Shown: positions 1-11,882 of the stretch, piece by piece
Position numbering within the stretch: the stretch's first letter is position 1
How the letters are laid out: every line of letters begins with the position of its first letter
Program-made: the position numbers and the translations under genes
Notes under the pieces: model-generated
Told to the model about the DNA's origin: nothing
What the model saw: only the letters and a program-made list of their open reading frames with translations
Database searches by the model: none
Assembly (NCBI RefSeq): GCF_000428765.1
Contig: NZ_AUAO01000002.1
Span: 1 to 64,000 of the forward strand
Source: Brevundimonas aveniformis DSM 17977
GTDB lineage: Bacteria > Pseudomonadota > Alphaproteobacteria > Caulobacterales > Caulobacteraceae
Reading direction: 5' to 3'
Length of the DNA: 64,000 bases

Positions 1-3000
1 TTGCCGCCGTACAGACCGTCACGGTCATCGCCGCCGTAAAGCGTATCGGTACCCTCTCCGCCAAACAGTTCGTCAAAGCCGACACCCCCGTACAGAAGAT
101 CGTTACCGTCCTGACCCTCCAGACGGTCATTGCCGGCATCGCCTCTCATCTCATCGTTGCCGATGCCGCCGTAAAGGGTGTCGTGATCCTCCCCACCGGC
201 CAAAATGTCATTGCCGTCCTCGCCATAGATGATGTCCATGCCGGTGTTGCCGAAAACGAAGTCATCCCCGTTACCGCCGTTGATCAGGTCATTGCCCGCG
301 CCGCCATAGAGACTGTCGCTGCCATCCTCTCCATGGAGCTGATCATCACCGTCGTCGCCATAGAGGGCGTCATTCCCGTGATAGCCGCGTAGGATGTCGT
401 TGCCGGTCCCGCCACGGAGCGTGTCGTTGCCCTCGCGGCCATCGACGATGTCGTTGCCGCCAAGCGCATTGATGTCGTCGTCGCCCACCGTACCTTCCAG
501 GGTATCGTCGCCCTCGGTCGGAGCGGCCGCCAAGGCATAGGTACCGTCGGTGAATTGAGCGAACTCAACACCAGTCAGAGTGTCGGTCTGGGTCCCGTTC
601 GAGACGGTGAAGGATCCACCGCCATTATCGGTGATCGTCCACGACGATCGCGCACCGAACAGGACCACCCTGTCTGTGCCCTCACCGCCATTGATCGTGT
701 CGTTGGAAGAGCCGCTGTAGAGGACGTCGTCGCCGTCGCCGCCGTTCAGGGTCGAACCGATGCCAGTGGCCTCGACGTAGCTGTGTCCAGGAATTGAGAT
801 GTTTAAAACATAGGTGCCGCTAACGGGAACGTTTGCGCTGCCACCAGCCTCACTGGCGCCGGATTGCCAGGCCCCGACGGCGATGTAGTAGGTCCCACCT
901 GTGGCAAAGGTGTAGTTGATCAGCGATGCCGTGTTGCCCGTAGCCTCGTCATCATTCCAGGCGAGCTGGGTGCCGCTGGCATCAAAGATACGCAGAGTGG
1001 TGTCGAAGCCGGCGCTGGCGATGTCAAAGGTACAGGCGGCTCCAGCCGTCACCGTGAAGGCGTAATATTCCTGCCCGCCGCCCACTCCGGTCCCACGGAT
1101 AACCGCGTGCGGCACCGTGGTGGCGTTTTGCACCCCGGGGTCATTCATCTTATCGAAGTTGGCGTCGACGTTAACGGCAGTTCCGATAGACAGGTTGAAT
1201 TGGCTGCTCGGCTTGATGACATCAGCGGCCGCGACCATGACACCGTCTCGAGCGTATAGCTGATCGTTTCCACCCTCACCGTTGAGGGTGTCGGAGCCAC
1301 CCAATCCGTCAATGATGTCGTCCGCTGTACTGCCGGTGAGGGTGTCGTTGAAGGTGCTGCCCCGGACCGCTTCAAAGCCGGCCAGGCTGTCGTTTCCGGC
1401 GGCACCAGAGGACGTCCCACTCGTCAGGTTGACCGTAACGCCGCCCGTGGCATTGCTGTAGTCAACCCAGTCGAAACCGAGGCCGCCAGTCAGGTTGTCA
1501 TTGCCACGGCCCCCGTTGATTTCGTCGTTTCCGGCACCGCCGTCGATCGTGTCATTGCCGTCCGCCCCAATGAGATGGTCAGCGTAGTCAGTTCCGGTGA
1601 GTGTATCGTTGGTGGCATCGCCCTCGATGATGATACCGGCGTTGGCGATCGGAGCGGCAATGGTCTGGTCGGCAAATTGAAGGTTCTCGATGCCGCGTAG
1701 GACATCGGTGCCGTCAGGCCCGACCACGGTGACAATGCGATAGGCGATCCCGTTGATTGTCTCGGTTCCAGCCGTGATCGTATAGGCCGACATATTGCCG
1801 GAGAAGACAGCCGTATCACTGCCCGCGCCGCCGTACAGGTTGTCGTTGCCAGCCCCGCCGGTCAGACGATTGTTGGCGCTGTTGCCGACCAGAACGTCGG
1901 CTCCTGAGCCACCGATGGCGTTCTCGATAACGGCTCCCATGGCGATCGAGACGTTGCCGACCAGGCCCCCGACGCTGGAGAAATGGCCCTGGCGTAGATC
2001 CACAATGCCAGCCTGGGTGTAACCGGAGAAATCCAAAGTGTCGGTCCCACCGGCATCCCAAACGGCAAAGATCACGGCCTGGGGAGAACCCGAGGTGCCC
2101 GCGTTGAACCAGACGCGATCTGCTGTCGAGTTGAAACCGTAAACGGTGTCGCCCGCGCGGGTGGTCATATTGGCCCCGTAGAGGCGCTGAGCAGCCGCGA
2201 TGTCATCTAACAGCGGAGCCGAGGAATACCGACCCCCGAAATTGCCGCCGGTGTTGGATTCCCCAAAATAGCTCATCACCGTGTACTGGCGAGAGTCTTC
2301 GTAGTAGGTCGCACTACCCGAATAGGTGATGGGACCTCCGCTGCCCGCATTGTAGTCAGCCGGATGACCTAGGCCGATGGCATGGCCGATCTCGTGGACC
2401 AGAACCTGATAGCCATAGGCCAGATACAGCGGTGTCGCGTTATAGCTGAGCGAGGAATTGATCCAGACATCGCCCGAGTTAGCCGTTGAGTTCGTGTTCC
2501 CGGGGTAGTAGGCGAAGGCAGCGGCCCCATCCGCGCCTGCGGAATAGTTGCCGAACAGCATGGCGGCGCTGTCGGAGTAGGCTCCCTCGCCGGAGCTCCC
2601 GGTCCCAACCCGATTGAAAGTGATCCGGGCCACATCGGACCAGGCCAGAAGCATGAGTTCGGTCGCGGCGATCTGCGCTTCGCTAAAGCGAGAGAATCCC
2701 GATGTATCCGACGGCATCTGAGCTGGCGCGTTTGACCGGAAAGCATAGGTCACGGTCGCCGGGTCGCCGATATTGGCCGACCAGCGGGCATTGGCCCGCG
2801 TGATCTGGGTTCCGGCGTCCGTGGGCGTCAAAGACGGTTTCCCGTTGCCGGCGGTGCCGCCGCGATCATCGAGATCGAGGTACGACAAGGGATTGTTTGG
2901 GCTGAAATTCAGGCCACGCTGTCCGGCACCGACGGCCAGATCATTGCCGATATCGTCCGGCAAAAAGTCGGTCCGGCGAAATTGTCCTGACATATCAGCG

Positions 3001-3014
3001 CAAACGATGCACAT
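1..3014 (-). CDS. Serralysin-like RTX metalloprotease (C-terminus off the left edge)
   Basis: Secreted zinc endopeptidase of the M10 serralysin type, at least 1004 residues, with no stop before the left edge. Start ATG 3014 is preceded by GGAGGA six bases upstream. The zinc site HEIGHAIGLGHP lies at residues 207-218 (positions 2361-2396) and the Met-turn methionine near residue 247 in MSYF. A first block of glycine/aspartate RTX nonapeptides (about residues 385-540) is followed by a PPC-type beta domain (about 620-710) and a second RTX block that continues to the edge. RTX repeats bind calcium and normally precede an uncleaved C-terminal type I secretion signal, which here lies outside the window. 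No cleavable signal peptide is seen, as expected for type I export. A likely inhibitor gene is divergent next door. No ABC exporter genes are in the window. Confidence 0.9.
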   Translation of the reverse strand, partial: MCIVCADMSGQFRRTDFLPDDIGNDLAVGAGQRGLNFSPNNPLSYLDLDDRGGTAGNGKPSLTPTDAGTQITRANARWSANIGDPATVTYAFRSNAPAQMPSDTSGFSRFSEAQIAATELMLLAWSDVARITFNRVGTGSSGEGAYSDSAAMLFGNYSAGADGAAAFAYYPGNTNSTANSGDVWINSSLSYNATPLYLAYGYQVLVHEIGHAIGLGHPADYNAGSGGPITYSGSATYYEDSRQYTVMSYFGESNTGGNFGGRYSSAPLLDDIAAAQRLYGANMTTRAGDTVYGFNSTADRVWFNAGTSGSPQAVIFAVWDAGGTDTLDFSGYTQAGIVDLRQGHFSSVGGLVGNVSIAMGAVIENAIGGSGADVLVGNSANNRLTGGAGNDNLYGGAGSDTAVFSGNMSAYTITAGTETINGIAYRIVTVVGPDGTDVLRGIENLQFADQTIAAPIANAGIIIEGDATNDTLTGTDYADHLIGADGNDTIDGGAGNDEINGGRGNDNLTGGLGFDWVDYSNATGGVTVNLTSGTSSGAAGNDSLAGFEAVRGSTFNDTLTGSTADDIIDGLGGSDTLNGEGGNDQLYARDGVMVAAADVIKPSSQFNLSIGTAVNVDANFDKMNDPGVQNATTVPHAVIRGTGVGGGQEYYAFTVTAGAACTFDIASAGFDTTLRIFDASGTQLAWNDDEATGNTASLINYTFATGGTYYIAVGAWQSGASEAGGSANVPVSGTYVLNISIPGHSYVEATGIGSTLNGGDGDDVLYSGSSNDTINGGEGTDRVVLFGARSSWTITDNGGGSFTVSNGTQTDTLTGVEFAQFTDGTYALAAAPTEGDDTLEGTVGDDDINALGGNDIVDGREGNDTLRGGTGNDILRGYHGNDALYGDDGDDQLHGEDGSDSLYGGAGNDLINGGNGDDFVFGNTGMDIIYGEDGNDILAGGEDHDTLYGGIGNDEMRGDAGNDRLEGQDGNDLLYGGVGFDELFGGEGTDTLYGGDDRDGLYGG

Positions 3015-3113
3015 GCCCTATCCTCCCAGTCCGCAACTATCCAATTGTCGCGCGATCTAATCTGACACGCTAAGCCTACCAGCGAAATGTGCCAACCCTT
3101 ATGGTAACTGACG

Positions 3114-3536
3114 ATGGCGATTTCGGTCTTGAAAATGCTGGTTTCTGCGCTGACCCTGCTCGGGGTCCCGGCCTGTCACGCGCCGACGTCCGAGGCTGTC
3201 GATGCGGTGGAGGAAAACACCATGCACACGTCACCCCTCTTGAACGAGGCCGAGGGTCTGGCCGGAAACTGGCACCTGGCTGGGCCGGAGGGCGACTGCG
3301 CGCTTGAGCTGAGTGCCCGGAATGCGCCTGTGGCACAGGGCAGCCTGGCGGCTCCCATGCAGGCCCTGACAATCGCGGGTGACTGCCTGCGCGACCGATC
3401 GCCTCAGGGGTGGCGGCCGGTTCCCCTGGGCCTGGAACTGGACAATGCCGACGGCATGGCCATCCTCACCTTTGAGCACATCGGTGAGGCAACCTATCGG
3501 TCAACAGACGGGGCGTGGACCCTGACGCGCCGCTAG
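3114..3536 (+). CDS. AprI/Inh-family metalloprotease inhibitor, probable lipoprotein
   Basis: 140-residue exported protein resembling AprI/Inh, the periplasmic inhibitors that plug the active site of serralysins and protect the producing cell. It has a hydrophobic leader (residues 4-20) ending in GVPAC; the cysteine suggests lipidation, although proline at -2 makes the lipobox atypical. The mature part has the family pattern: LAGNW near the start of the domain, a Cys pair (GDC and AGDC) that would form the conserved disulfide, and [11 protein letters not shown] typical of the barrel. It is divergent from the RTX protease, 99 bp away, which fits a protease-inhibitor pair. Its 3' end overlaps the end of the convergent sqdB by 4 bp. 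The Shine-Dalgarno is weak, so the start could be an internal ATG at 3135. Confidence 0.75.
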   Translation: MAISVLKMLVSALTLLGVPACHAPTSEAVDAVEENTMHTSPLLNEAEGLAGNWHLAGPEGDCALELSARNAPVAQGSLAAPMQALTIAGDCLRDRSPQGWRPVPLGLELDNADGMAILTFEHIGEATYRSTDGAWTLTRR

Positions 3537-4699
3537 GTTGCCGAACGCCAGTTCGATACGCATGGGATTTTTGTCCGATCTGCCCGGTCGGCATAGCGGG
3601 TGGCGATCTCGCGCACCTCGGCCAGCAGCCCGTCTTCCAGCCGGATCGGATTCAGGCCCAGGCCGAGGAAGCGGTCATTGACCACGTCCAGCTCGTTCTC
3701 GTCGGCCTCACGCCGTGGATTGTCGAGGTTGGTGATCTCGGCCCCCGTCGCCTCGGCCACCATCTGAGCCAGGTCACGCACGCGGTGCGTTTCGGTCATC
3801 TGGTTGAGGATTTGCACCCGCTCGCCCTTCTGGGGCGGGTTGTCGATGGCTAGCTCGATGCAGCGCACGGTGTCGCGAATATGGATGAAGGCCCGCGTCT
3901 GGCCCCCCGTCCCATGCACCGTCAGCGGATAGCCGACCGCCGCCTGCATCAGAAAGCGGTTCAGCACCGTGCCGTAGTCGCCGTCATAGTCGAAGCGGTT
4001 GATCAGTCGCTCGTCGCGTTCCGTCTCCGGCGTCTGGGTGCCCCAGACGATGCCCTGGTGCAGGTCCGTCACCCGGATATCGTCATTGCGGTTATAGAAA
4101 TAGAACAGCAGCTGATCCTGGGTCTTGGTCATGTGGTAGATTGACCCCGGTGCCGCCGGGTGCAGGATTTCGCGTTCAACCAGGCCGTCCGGTCCCTCGA
4201 CCATGACCTTAAGATAGCCCTCGGGGATGGCAGCGCCCGAGGTGCCGTAGCCATAGACGCCCATGGTGCCCAGGTGCACGAGGTGGGAGTCCACCCCCGC
4301 TTCGACGATGGCTGCCAGCGCATCATGGGTGGCGTTGATGTTGTTGTTGACCGTGTAGCGTTTGTGCTGGGCCGACTTCATCGAATAGGGCGCGGCCCGC
4401 TGTTCGGCGAAGTGGACGATGGCGTCGGGCTTCTCATCCCTCAAGTAGGTGACCAGCCGGTCGAAATCCTGGCCCAGCGTCAGATTGACGAAGCGAATAT
4501 CCTTGCCGGACACCTCTTTCCACGCCGCCAGCCGTTCGCTGATCGAACGGATGGGCGTGAGGGATTCAACCTCCAGCTCGACGTCGATCTTGCGGCGCGA
4601 CAGGTTGTCGACGATGACCACATCGTGCCCGAGATTGGACAGGTGCAAGGCCGTCGGCCAGCCACAGAATCCGTCGCCGCCCAGAACAAGAATACGCAC
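3533..4699 (-). CDS. sqdB: UDP-sulfoquinovose synthase
   Basis: Extended short-chain dehydrogenase that converts UDP-glucose and sulfite to UDP-sulfoquinovose, the head-group donor for the sulfolipid SQDG. The 388-residue protein has the SqdB-specific NAD-binding loop GGDGFCGW (residues 7-14), a long insertion after [15 protein letters not shown], and the catalytic YHMTK (Tyr-x3-Lys, near residue 188), which match plant SQD1 and bacterial SqdB. Start is GTG 4699 with GGGAG seven bases upstream. SQDG is a known marker lipid in Brevundimonas. The glycosyltransferase for the final step (SqdX or SqdD type) is not in this window, so the gene stands alone here. Confidence 0.88.
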   Translation of the reverse strand: MRILVLGGDGFCGWPTALHLSNLGHDVVIVDNLSRRKIDVELEVESLTPIRSISERLAAWKEVSGKDIRFVNLTLGQDFDRLVTYLRDEKPDAIVHFAEQRAAPYSMKSAQHKRYTVNNNINATHDALAAIVEAGVDSHLVHLGTMGVYGYGTSGAAIPEGYLKVMVEGPDGLVEREILHPAAPGSIYHMTKTQDQLLFYFYNRNDDIRVTDLHQGIVWGTQTPETERDERLINRFDYDGDYGTVLNRFLMQAAVGYPLTVHGTGGQTRAFIHIRDTVRCIELAIDNPPQKGERVQILNQMTETHRVRDLAQMVAEATGAEITNLDNPRREADENELDVVNDRFLGLGLNPIRLEDGLLAEVREIATRYADRADRTKIPCVSNWRSAT

Positions 4700-4828
4700 G
4701 TCGAGCTCCCATCAACCTCCTGTGTCTCTTAGAGGCATTCGTTGCCAACGCAACGCCTTGCGCCCCTCGTTTTGCCAGGGTCACCATCAGTGGCGTTGAG
4801 GGGGGGAGCCCGGCGTCGGGCCAGCCCA

Positions 4829-4861
4829 CAAAAAAAGGGGGCGCGGTCGCCCCGCGCCCCC
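4829..4861 (-). terminator. Rho-independent terminator of acnA
   Basis: A ten-base-pair G/C stem (4837-4846 pairing with 4852-4861, loop 4847-4851) is followed on the minus strand by seven T (A run 4830-4836). It starts 27 bp beyond the acnA stop codon. Confidence 0.85.
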
Positions 4862-4887
4862 TAATCGGGTTCAGTCTGTGCGAAGCC

Positions 4888-7584
<2,697 letters not shown>

Positions 7585-7775
7585 GGGAGAGGTGTCCTCT
7601 GATCAAAGCCGCCCGACAATTCGGTTGCGCGGTCGCGCGCTGGACGCTGGGGCACACAGGTCCCCGACGTGCGCGGCGATCGCCTGCTGCGGCTGCGGCG
7701 GATATAGCCATGCGCGCACGGTTCGTCCATGAATCCATGATGCCGTCATGGGCATTGAGAGAGGTTCGCAAAACA

Positions 7776-7962
7776 AACCCTTCTTCCCTTGCGGGAGAAG
7801 GTGTCATGCGCACCATGACAGATGAGGGGTCGCGCCGGCCTCGCCGCAGCTAGAGGCCAAAGCCGACACCCCGATGGATCAGCGCGACCCCTCATCCGAC
7901 CCCCTGCAGGGGCCACCTTTCCAGGCTCCGCGCTGCCCTTCGGGTCCCGCAAGGGGAGAAGG
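7776..7962. repeat. Composite palindromic intergenic repeat before ccmA
   Basis: The 385-bp space between acnA and ccmA contains an element of nested inverted repeats. The inner arms are a perfect 15-bp pair, GATGAGGGGTCGCGC (7821-7835) and its complement (7882-7896). At the outer ends are related units, the left one a small hairpin around TTCCCTTGCGGGAGAAGG and the right one CCGCAAGGGGAGAAGG. The right end supplies the GGAGAAGG Shine-Dalgarno of ccmA. The part from 7585 to 7775 shows no gene or clear signal. Confidence 0.7.
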
Positions 7963-7969
7963 CCTCTTG

Positions 7970-8551
7970 GTGCGTGACCTGACGGTGGCGCGGGGGGACC
8001 GGCTGTTGATCCGCGATCTGTCGTTCAGCGTCGGGCCGGGCGAGGCGGTGGTGCTGACCGGGCCGAACGGGGCGGGCAAGACCTCGTTGCTGCGGGTGGT
8101 TGCGGGCTTGCTGAAGCCGATGAGGGGTGCGGTCGAGTTGTCCGGTGAGAGCGAGTGGGCGGATCGGTTGCATCTGATTGGCCACCAGGACGGGCTGAAG
8201 GCCGGGCGGACGGCGAGAGAGGAACTGGACTTCTGGTGCCGGTGGGCCGGGGCGAATGGTGCGGGGATCGAGCGGGCGGTGGAGACGCTGGCGCTGGGGC
8301 CGCTGTTGCCCTTGCCGGTGCGGTCCTTGTCGGCGGGTCAGAGGAAGCGGCTGGCGATGGCGCGGCTGGTGGCGGCGGACCGACCCTTGTGGCTGCTGGA
8401 TGAACCGCTGGCCCCGCTGGATGCACGGTGGCGGGAGAACCTGGGCCTGCTGGCTGATGAGCATCTGGGAACAGGCGGGATGATCCTGGCGGCGGCGCAT
8501 GACCCGATGCCGTTCGAGCATGGGGTGCTGGACCTGGGGGGTGTGGCGTGA
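7970..8551 (+). CDS. ccmA: Cytochrome c biogenesis ABC transporter ATP-binding protein
   Basis: ATPase of the CcmABCD system, which releases holo-CcmE during heme delivery for c-type cytochrome maturation. Walker A is GPNGAGKTS, the signature LSAGQRKRLAMARL, and Walker B LWLLDEPLAPLD. The frame is open from an ATG at 7874, but that lies inside a palindromic repeat and has no ribosome site. GTG 7970 (or TTG 7967) follows GGAGAAGG by seven bases and gives about 193 residues, the normal CcmA length with the expected N-terminus. The last bases overlap the ccmB start (GTGA). Confidence 0.9.
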   Translation: MRDLTVARGDRLLIRDLSFSVGPGEAVVLTGPNGAGKTSLLRVVAGLLKPMRGAVELSGESEWADRLHLIGHQDGLKAGRTAREELDFWCRWAGANGAGIERAVETLALGPLLPLPVRSLSAGQRKRLAMARLVAADRPLWLLDEPLAPLDARWRENLGLLADEHLGTGGMILAAAHDPMPFEHGVLDLGGVA

Positions 8552-9213
8552 ACCCGGTGATGCTGTTGTTCCGGCGCGAGTTCGGCCTGGCCTGGGGGCG
8601 GGGAGGGGGCGCGATCATGGCGCTGGCCTTCTTTGCGGCGATCACCGCGCTGACACCCCTGACGGTGGGTTCCGAGCCTGAGCGGTTGGCGGCGCTGGCG
8701 GTGGGGTCGTCCTGGCTGGCGCTGGCCCTGGCCAGCCTGCTGTCGCTCGAGCGTCTGTTCGAGCGCGATTTTGAGGATGGGGCGCTCGACCTGCTGGCCA
8801 TCGGACCGCTGGGCCTGGTTGGAGTGTCCGCCATCAAGGCGCTGGCCCAGTGGGTCGCCATCGGCCTGCCGCTGGCCGTGGCCGCGCCGGTGGCGGCGGC
8901 GGCGCTGGGGGCCCCGGATTCGATCCTGCCTTTGACTCTGGCCGCCGCCGCGATCGGTGGCCTCGGCTTTGCCTTTACCGGCATGATGGGGGCGGCCCTG
9001 GCCCTGGGTTCGCGACGGGGTGGTCTGTTGATCGCAGTGGTCGTCCTGCCGCTTTTTGCGCCCCCCGCCATCTTCGGCGCGGGCCTGCTGGTGGCCGCGG
9101 CCCAAGGCCTGCCGTGGGTGGGGGGACTGGCGCTGATTTTTGCCTGGACGTTGTTTTCCGTCGTGGTTTCCCCGATGGTTGCGGCCTTCTCCGTGCGCGA
9201 CGCGCTGGGGTGA
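8548..9213 (+). CDS. ccmB: Heme exporter membrane protein CcmB
   Basis: Inner-membrane subunit that pairs with CcmA. The 221 residues form about six hydrophobic segments, with the typical N-terminal FRREFGLAW and the SLERLFERDFEDGALDLL stretch after the second helix. Start GTG 8548 overlaps the ccmA stop as GTGA, so the two are translationally coupled. In most alphaproteobacteria ccmC and ccmD follow directly; here the next gene is an unrelated lipoprotein. Confidence 0.93.
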   Translation: MNPVMLLFRREFGLAWGRGGGAIMALAFFAAITALTPLTVGSEPERLAALAVGSSWLALALASLLSLERLFERDFEDGALDLLAIGPLGLVGVSAIKALAQWVAIGLPLAVAAPVAAAALGAPDSILPLTLAAAAIGGLGFAFTGMMGAALALGSRRGGLLIAVVVLPLFAPPAIFGAGLLVAAAQGLPWVGGLALIFAWTLFSVVVSPMVAAFSVRDALG

Positions 9214-9246
9214 CGCGGGGGCGTGTCAGAGGGGTCCACCATTTCC

Positions 9247-9924
9247 ATGAACGGCATTCGATTTCCGGCAGCACTCGCATCGATCTTGCTGCTCTCGGCC
9301 TGTGCCACCGCTCCTAGCTATGGCCCTCCCTATGGGCCGACCCCGCCGCCGCCGCCGGCCCCGCCGTCAGACGGGCCGGGCGGGGGTGTGCTGCGCGACT
9401 GGCGCGGGATTATCACCCAGGAGGATCGGTCCCGGCTGGATCGCATCGACGAGGCCTGGCGCCGGGCCCTCGATCAGGCGCGTCGGTCGGAGGGTTCGGG
9501 CGATCTCTTGTCGGTTGGGGCCTTGATCGATCCGCATGCGGCCCTGGACAATCCGACGCCACCGTCTGGCCGCTATCGCTGTCGAACGGTCAAGCTCGGC
9601 CACCAAGGTGCCACCGGCCTGGGCTATGTCGTCTACGGCTGGTTCGAATGCGAGATCACCCGCACGGCCAATGGGCTGCGTCTGGTCAAGACGACCGGCT
9701 CGCAGCGTCCCAGCGGGCTGCTGTTCCCGGAAGACGATCTGGGCATGGTGTTCCTGGGCTCGATGGCCCTAGGCGAAGAGCCGCGCGCGAACTCCTATGG
9801 CAACAATGACGAGCGCGACTTTGCCGGTCGGGTCGAGCGGATCGGACGCAACCGCTGGCGGCTGGTCATTCCGTACCCCGAGTTCGAATCGACCCTGGAT
9901 CTGATCGAGCTGGTGCCGGCCTAG
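9247..9924 (+). CDS. DUF4893-like lipoprotein
   Basis: Predicted lipoprotein of 225 residues and unknown function. The leader ends in LLLSAC, a canonical lipobox, followed by a Pro-rich linker of about 25 residues. The globular part has WRGIITQEDRSRLDRIDEAW, a conserved YRCRTVKLG segment and a C-terminal beta-rich half resembling DUF4893 proteins of Caulobacterales and Sphingomonadales. A GTG at 9223 would extend it but would put extra residues before the signal peptide, so ATG 9247 is preferred. It lies 33 bp after ccmB and may be cotranscribed; no role in heme handling can be read from the sequence. Confidence 0.65.
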   Translation: MNGIRFPAALASILLLSACATAPSYGPPYGPTPPPPPAPPSDGPGGGVLRDWRGIITQEDRSRLDRIDEAWRRALDQARRSEGSGDLLSVGALIDPHAALDNPTPPSGRYRCRTVKLGHQGATGLGYVVYGWFECEITRTANGLRLVKTTGSQRPSGLLFPEDDLGMVFLGSMALGEEPRANSYGNNDERDFAGRVERIGRNRWRLVIPYPEFESTLDLIELVPA

Positions 9925-9932
9925 GTCGCAGA

Positions 9933-9971
9933 GTTAGTGCACTGTGAATCGGGTGCACTAAGTGCACTAAC
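9933..9971. repeat. Three copies of a GTGCACTAA unit between convergent genes
   Basis: GTTAGTGCAC (9933-9942) is mirrored by GTGCACTAAC (9962-9971), and a further direct copy GTGCACTAA lies at 9953-9961. It could fold as a hairpin at the end of the lipoprotein gene, but no T run follows. The rest of the 242-bp gap to 10167 shows nothing recognisable. Confidence 0.5.
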
Positions 9972-10166
9972 GCCGGCGCGGGGCGCGCGCGGAATTGCGG
10001 CAAGATCTCGCCACCCTGGGTTCAGGCACCTCTGGCCGGACGATGAGAACGACCCGAGCCGACACGATAGAGGCGTGCCGGCCGGCGGGCACAGACGGCC
10101 ACCAGACCGCGCCGGGCGGTCGGGTTTTCAAGGCCTTGGCGGTCACGGGTGCGGGGATGTCGGCGG

Positions 10167-11792
10167 TCAGGCCACCCTGGTCAACCTCAGGTCCTGATAG
10201 TCGTAGCTGAAGTCGATGTCGGGCGAGACGCCGCGCACCGTCGCGCGGACGGGGGCACCGTTCTCGATCTCGAAGGTGATGAAGGCGTCCTCCTCACGTA
10301 GGTCGGGGAAGCGGGTGCGGAACGTCTCGCCGTCGTAGGGCTCCAGCGGGCCGTTCAGGGCGTGGGAACGCGTGAAGGCGAGATGCAGGCTGCCGTCGCG
10401 TTCGGTGATCGCGATGTCGCCGTACCAGGGATCGCGCCACGTCCCGGCGTAGGCCTCCAGCGGCAAGGACGGCGGCGCGCCCGCCGCCTGGGCGGCGTCG
10501 ATGGCGGCGGCGGCTTCGAGGGAGCGGGCATTGCCTTCGGTCTGGCGGCGCTGGCCGTCAGCGATCCAGTCGAAGGTGACCTTGTCCATGAGAATGTCGG
10601 CGATGCCCTGACGCAGCGCACGTAGACAGAAGCTCTCTTCGGCATTGGTGAAGACAGAAAAGCCGGCATTGCGGCCCGGGATCAGGAAGGTCGAGGAGAT
10701 GCCGCCGGGCGAGCCGCCGCCGTGGTTGACGATGCGCTCGCCGCGATAGTCCTGGACGGCCCAGCCCATGGCGTAGGTGGCGGTGATGGCGCGGTTGGGC
10801 ATCTGGTCGGTCGGGCCGGGCGAGGAGCCGGAGATGACATTGGGTCGCCACATCTCGCGGGCCTGCACGTCCGACCACAGGCGCGGGCCGCCGTCGGGGG
10901 CCTGACCTGCGGCCAACTGGGTCTTGATCCAGCGGGTCCAGTCGGCTGGGGTGGCGCAGATGCCGCCGGCGGCGGCGGCGGAATCCCAGTTCCAGATGCC
11001 GGGGATGGTGTCCGACAACAGGGTCATGGCCCCCTGATAGCGGAGCGGCGGGCCGATGCGGCCATGAGGAAGCGCGGACCGTGCCGGATCGGCCATCGAC
11101 GTCATCGGTACGGTGTTGGTCATGCCCAGCGGCGTCAGGATGCGGCTTTGCAGACAGTCTTCGAAGGGCGCGCCCATTTTCGCGGCGACCACCTCGCCGG
11201 CGACCACGAACATCAGGTTGCAATAATGATACCCGGCCCGGAAGCCGTACTCGATCGGCACATGAGGCACGGCGGCCATGATCTCGGCGCGGGTGCGGTC
11301 CGAGTTCGGCCAGAACAGCAGATCGCCCGCCCCCAGGCCAAAGCCGGCGCGGTGCGAGATCAGATCGCGCACGGTGATGCGCTCGCCGATGAAGGGGTCC
11401 GACAGTCGGAAGTCCGGCAGATAGGTGCGCACCGGCGCGTCCCATTCGATCTGGCCGGCGTCCACCAGCATGGCCAGGAGGGTTGCGGTCGTGGCCTTGG
11501 TGTTGGACGCCACAGCAAACTGGGTGTCGGCGTCCGCCGCCTCGCCCGAGCCCATGCGCTTTTCGCCATAGCCGCGGGCCATGACGGTACGGCCGTCGCG
11601 CACCACCGCCACGCCGACCGCCGGCTGGTCCGGCCAGGCGGTCATGACGCGGCGGACATAGGCGTCCACCGCGTCGGCGAGGGCGGCGTCCTGATCCTGG
11701 GCCGAGGCGGCGTGGCTCCAGCCCAGTCCACCGGCGGCCGCGCCCGCGAACAGGGCGCCGCGACGGGTCAGGCGGGGTTGAAAACCGGACAT
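10167..11792 (-). CDS. Tat-exported beta-lactamase-fold serine hydrolase
   Basis: 541-residue class C beta-lactamase/S12-type hydrolase. Catalytic motifs are S96-N-T-K99, Y190-C-N192 and HGGGSPGG in place of KTG. A C-terminal beta domain (about residues 440-541) resembles DUF3471. The N-terminus has RRGALFAGAAAGG, a twin-arginine-like signal with cleavage near ASA-Q. ATG 11792 with GAGGAGA upstream is chosen; the frame stays open to 12290 but that part is antisense to the divergent dsbA-like gene. Family members act as esterases, D-aminopeptidases or penicillin-binding proteins; the substrate cannot be told. Confidence 0.85.
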   Translation of the reverse strand: MSGFQPRLTRRGALFAGAAAGGLGWSHAASAQDQDAALADAVDAYVRRVMTAWPDQPAVGVAVVRDGRTVMARGYGEKRMGSGEAADADTQFAVASNTKATTATLLAMLVDAGQIEWDAPVRTYLPDFRLSDPFIGERITVRDLISHRAGFGLGAGDLLFWPNSDRTRAEIMAAVPHVPIEYGFRAGYHYCNLMFVVAGEVVAAKMGAPFEDCLQSRILTPLGMTNTVPMTSMADPARSALPHGRIGPPLRYQGAMTLLSDTIPGIWNWDSAAAAGGICATPADWTRWIKTQLAAGQAPDGGPRLWSDVQAREMWRPNVISGSSPGPTDQMPNRAITATYAMGWAVQDYRGERIVNHGGGSPGGISSTFLIPGRNAGFSVFTNAEESFCLRALRQGIADILMDKVTFDWIADGQRRQTEGNARSLEAAAAIDAAQAAGAPPSLPLEAYAGTWRDPWYGDIAITERDGSLHLAFTRSHALNGPLEPYDGETFRTRFPDLREEDAFITFEIENGAPVRATVRGVSPDIDFSYDYQDLRLTRVA

Positions 11793-11882
11793 GGTCGTCT
11801 CCTCGGGCTCTTTACCGGGCGGCACGCTAGCGGAGGCGGGCGGTGCTGGCGAGAGGCCGGTCGCGGTCCCATATGATCCGCC

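Noticed and set aside
1-1600. Regularly repeated short units resembling a CRISPR or satellite array
   Set aside because: The periodicity is that of coding RTX nonapeptides; units vary at codon level and have no spacers.
7874-7969. ATG 7874 as the start of ccmA
   Set aside because: The added 32 residues are encoded by palindromic repeat DNA, without a ribosome site, and are absent from CcmA proteins.
10722-11876. Plus-strand open frame of 384 codons
   Set aside because: Antisense to the serine hydrolase, whose SxxK and YxN motifs are in the other strand.
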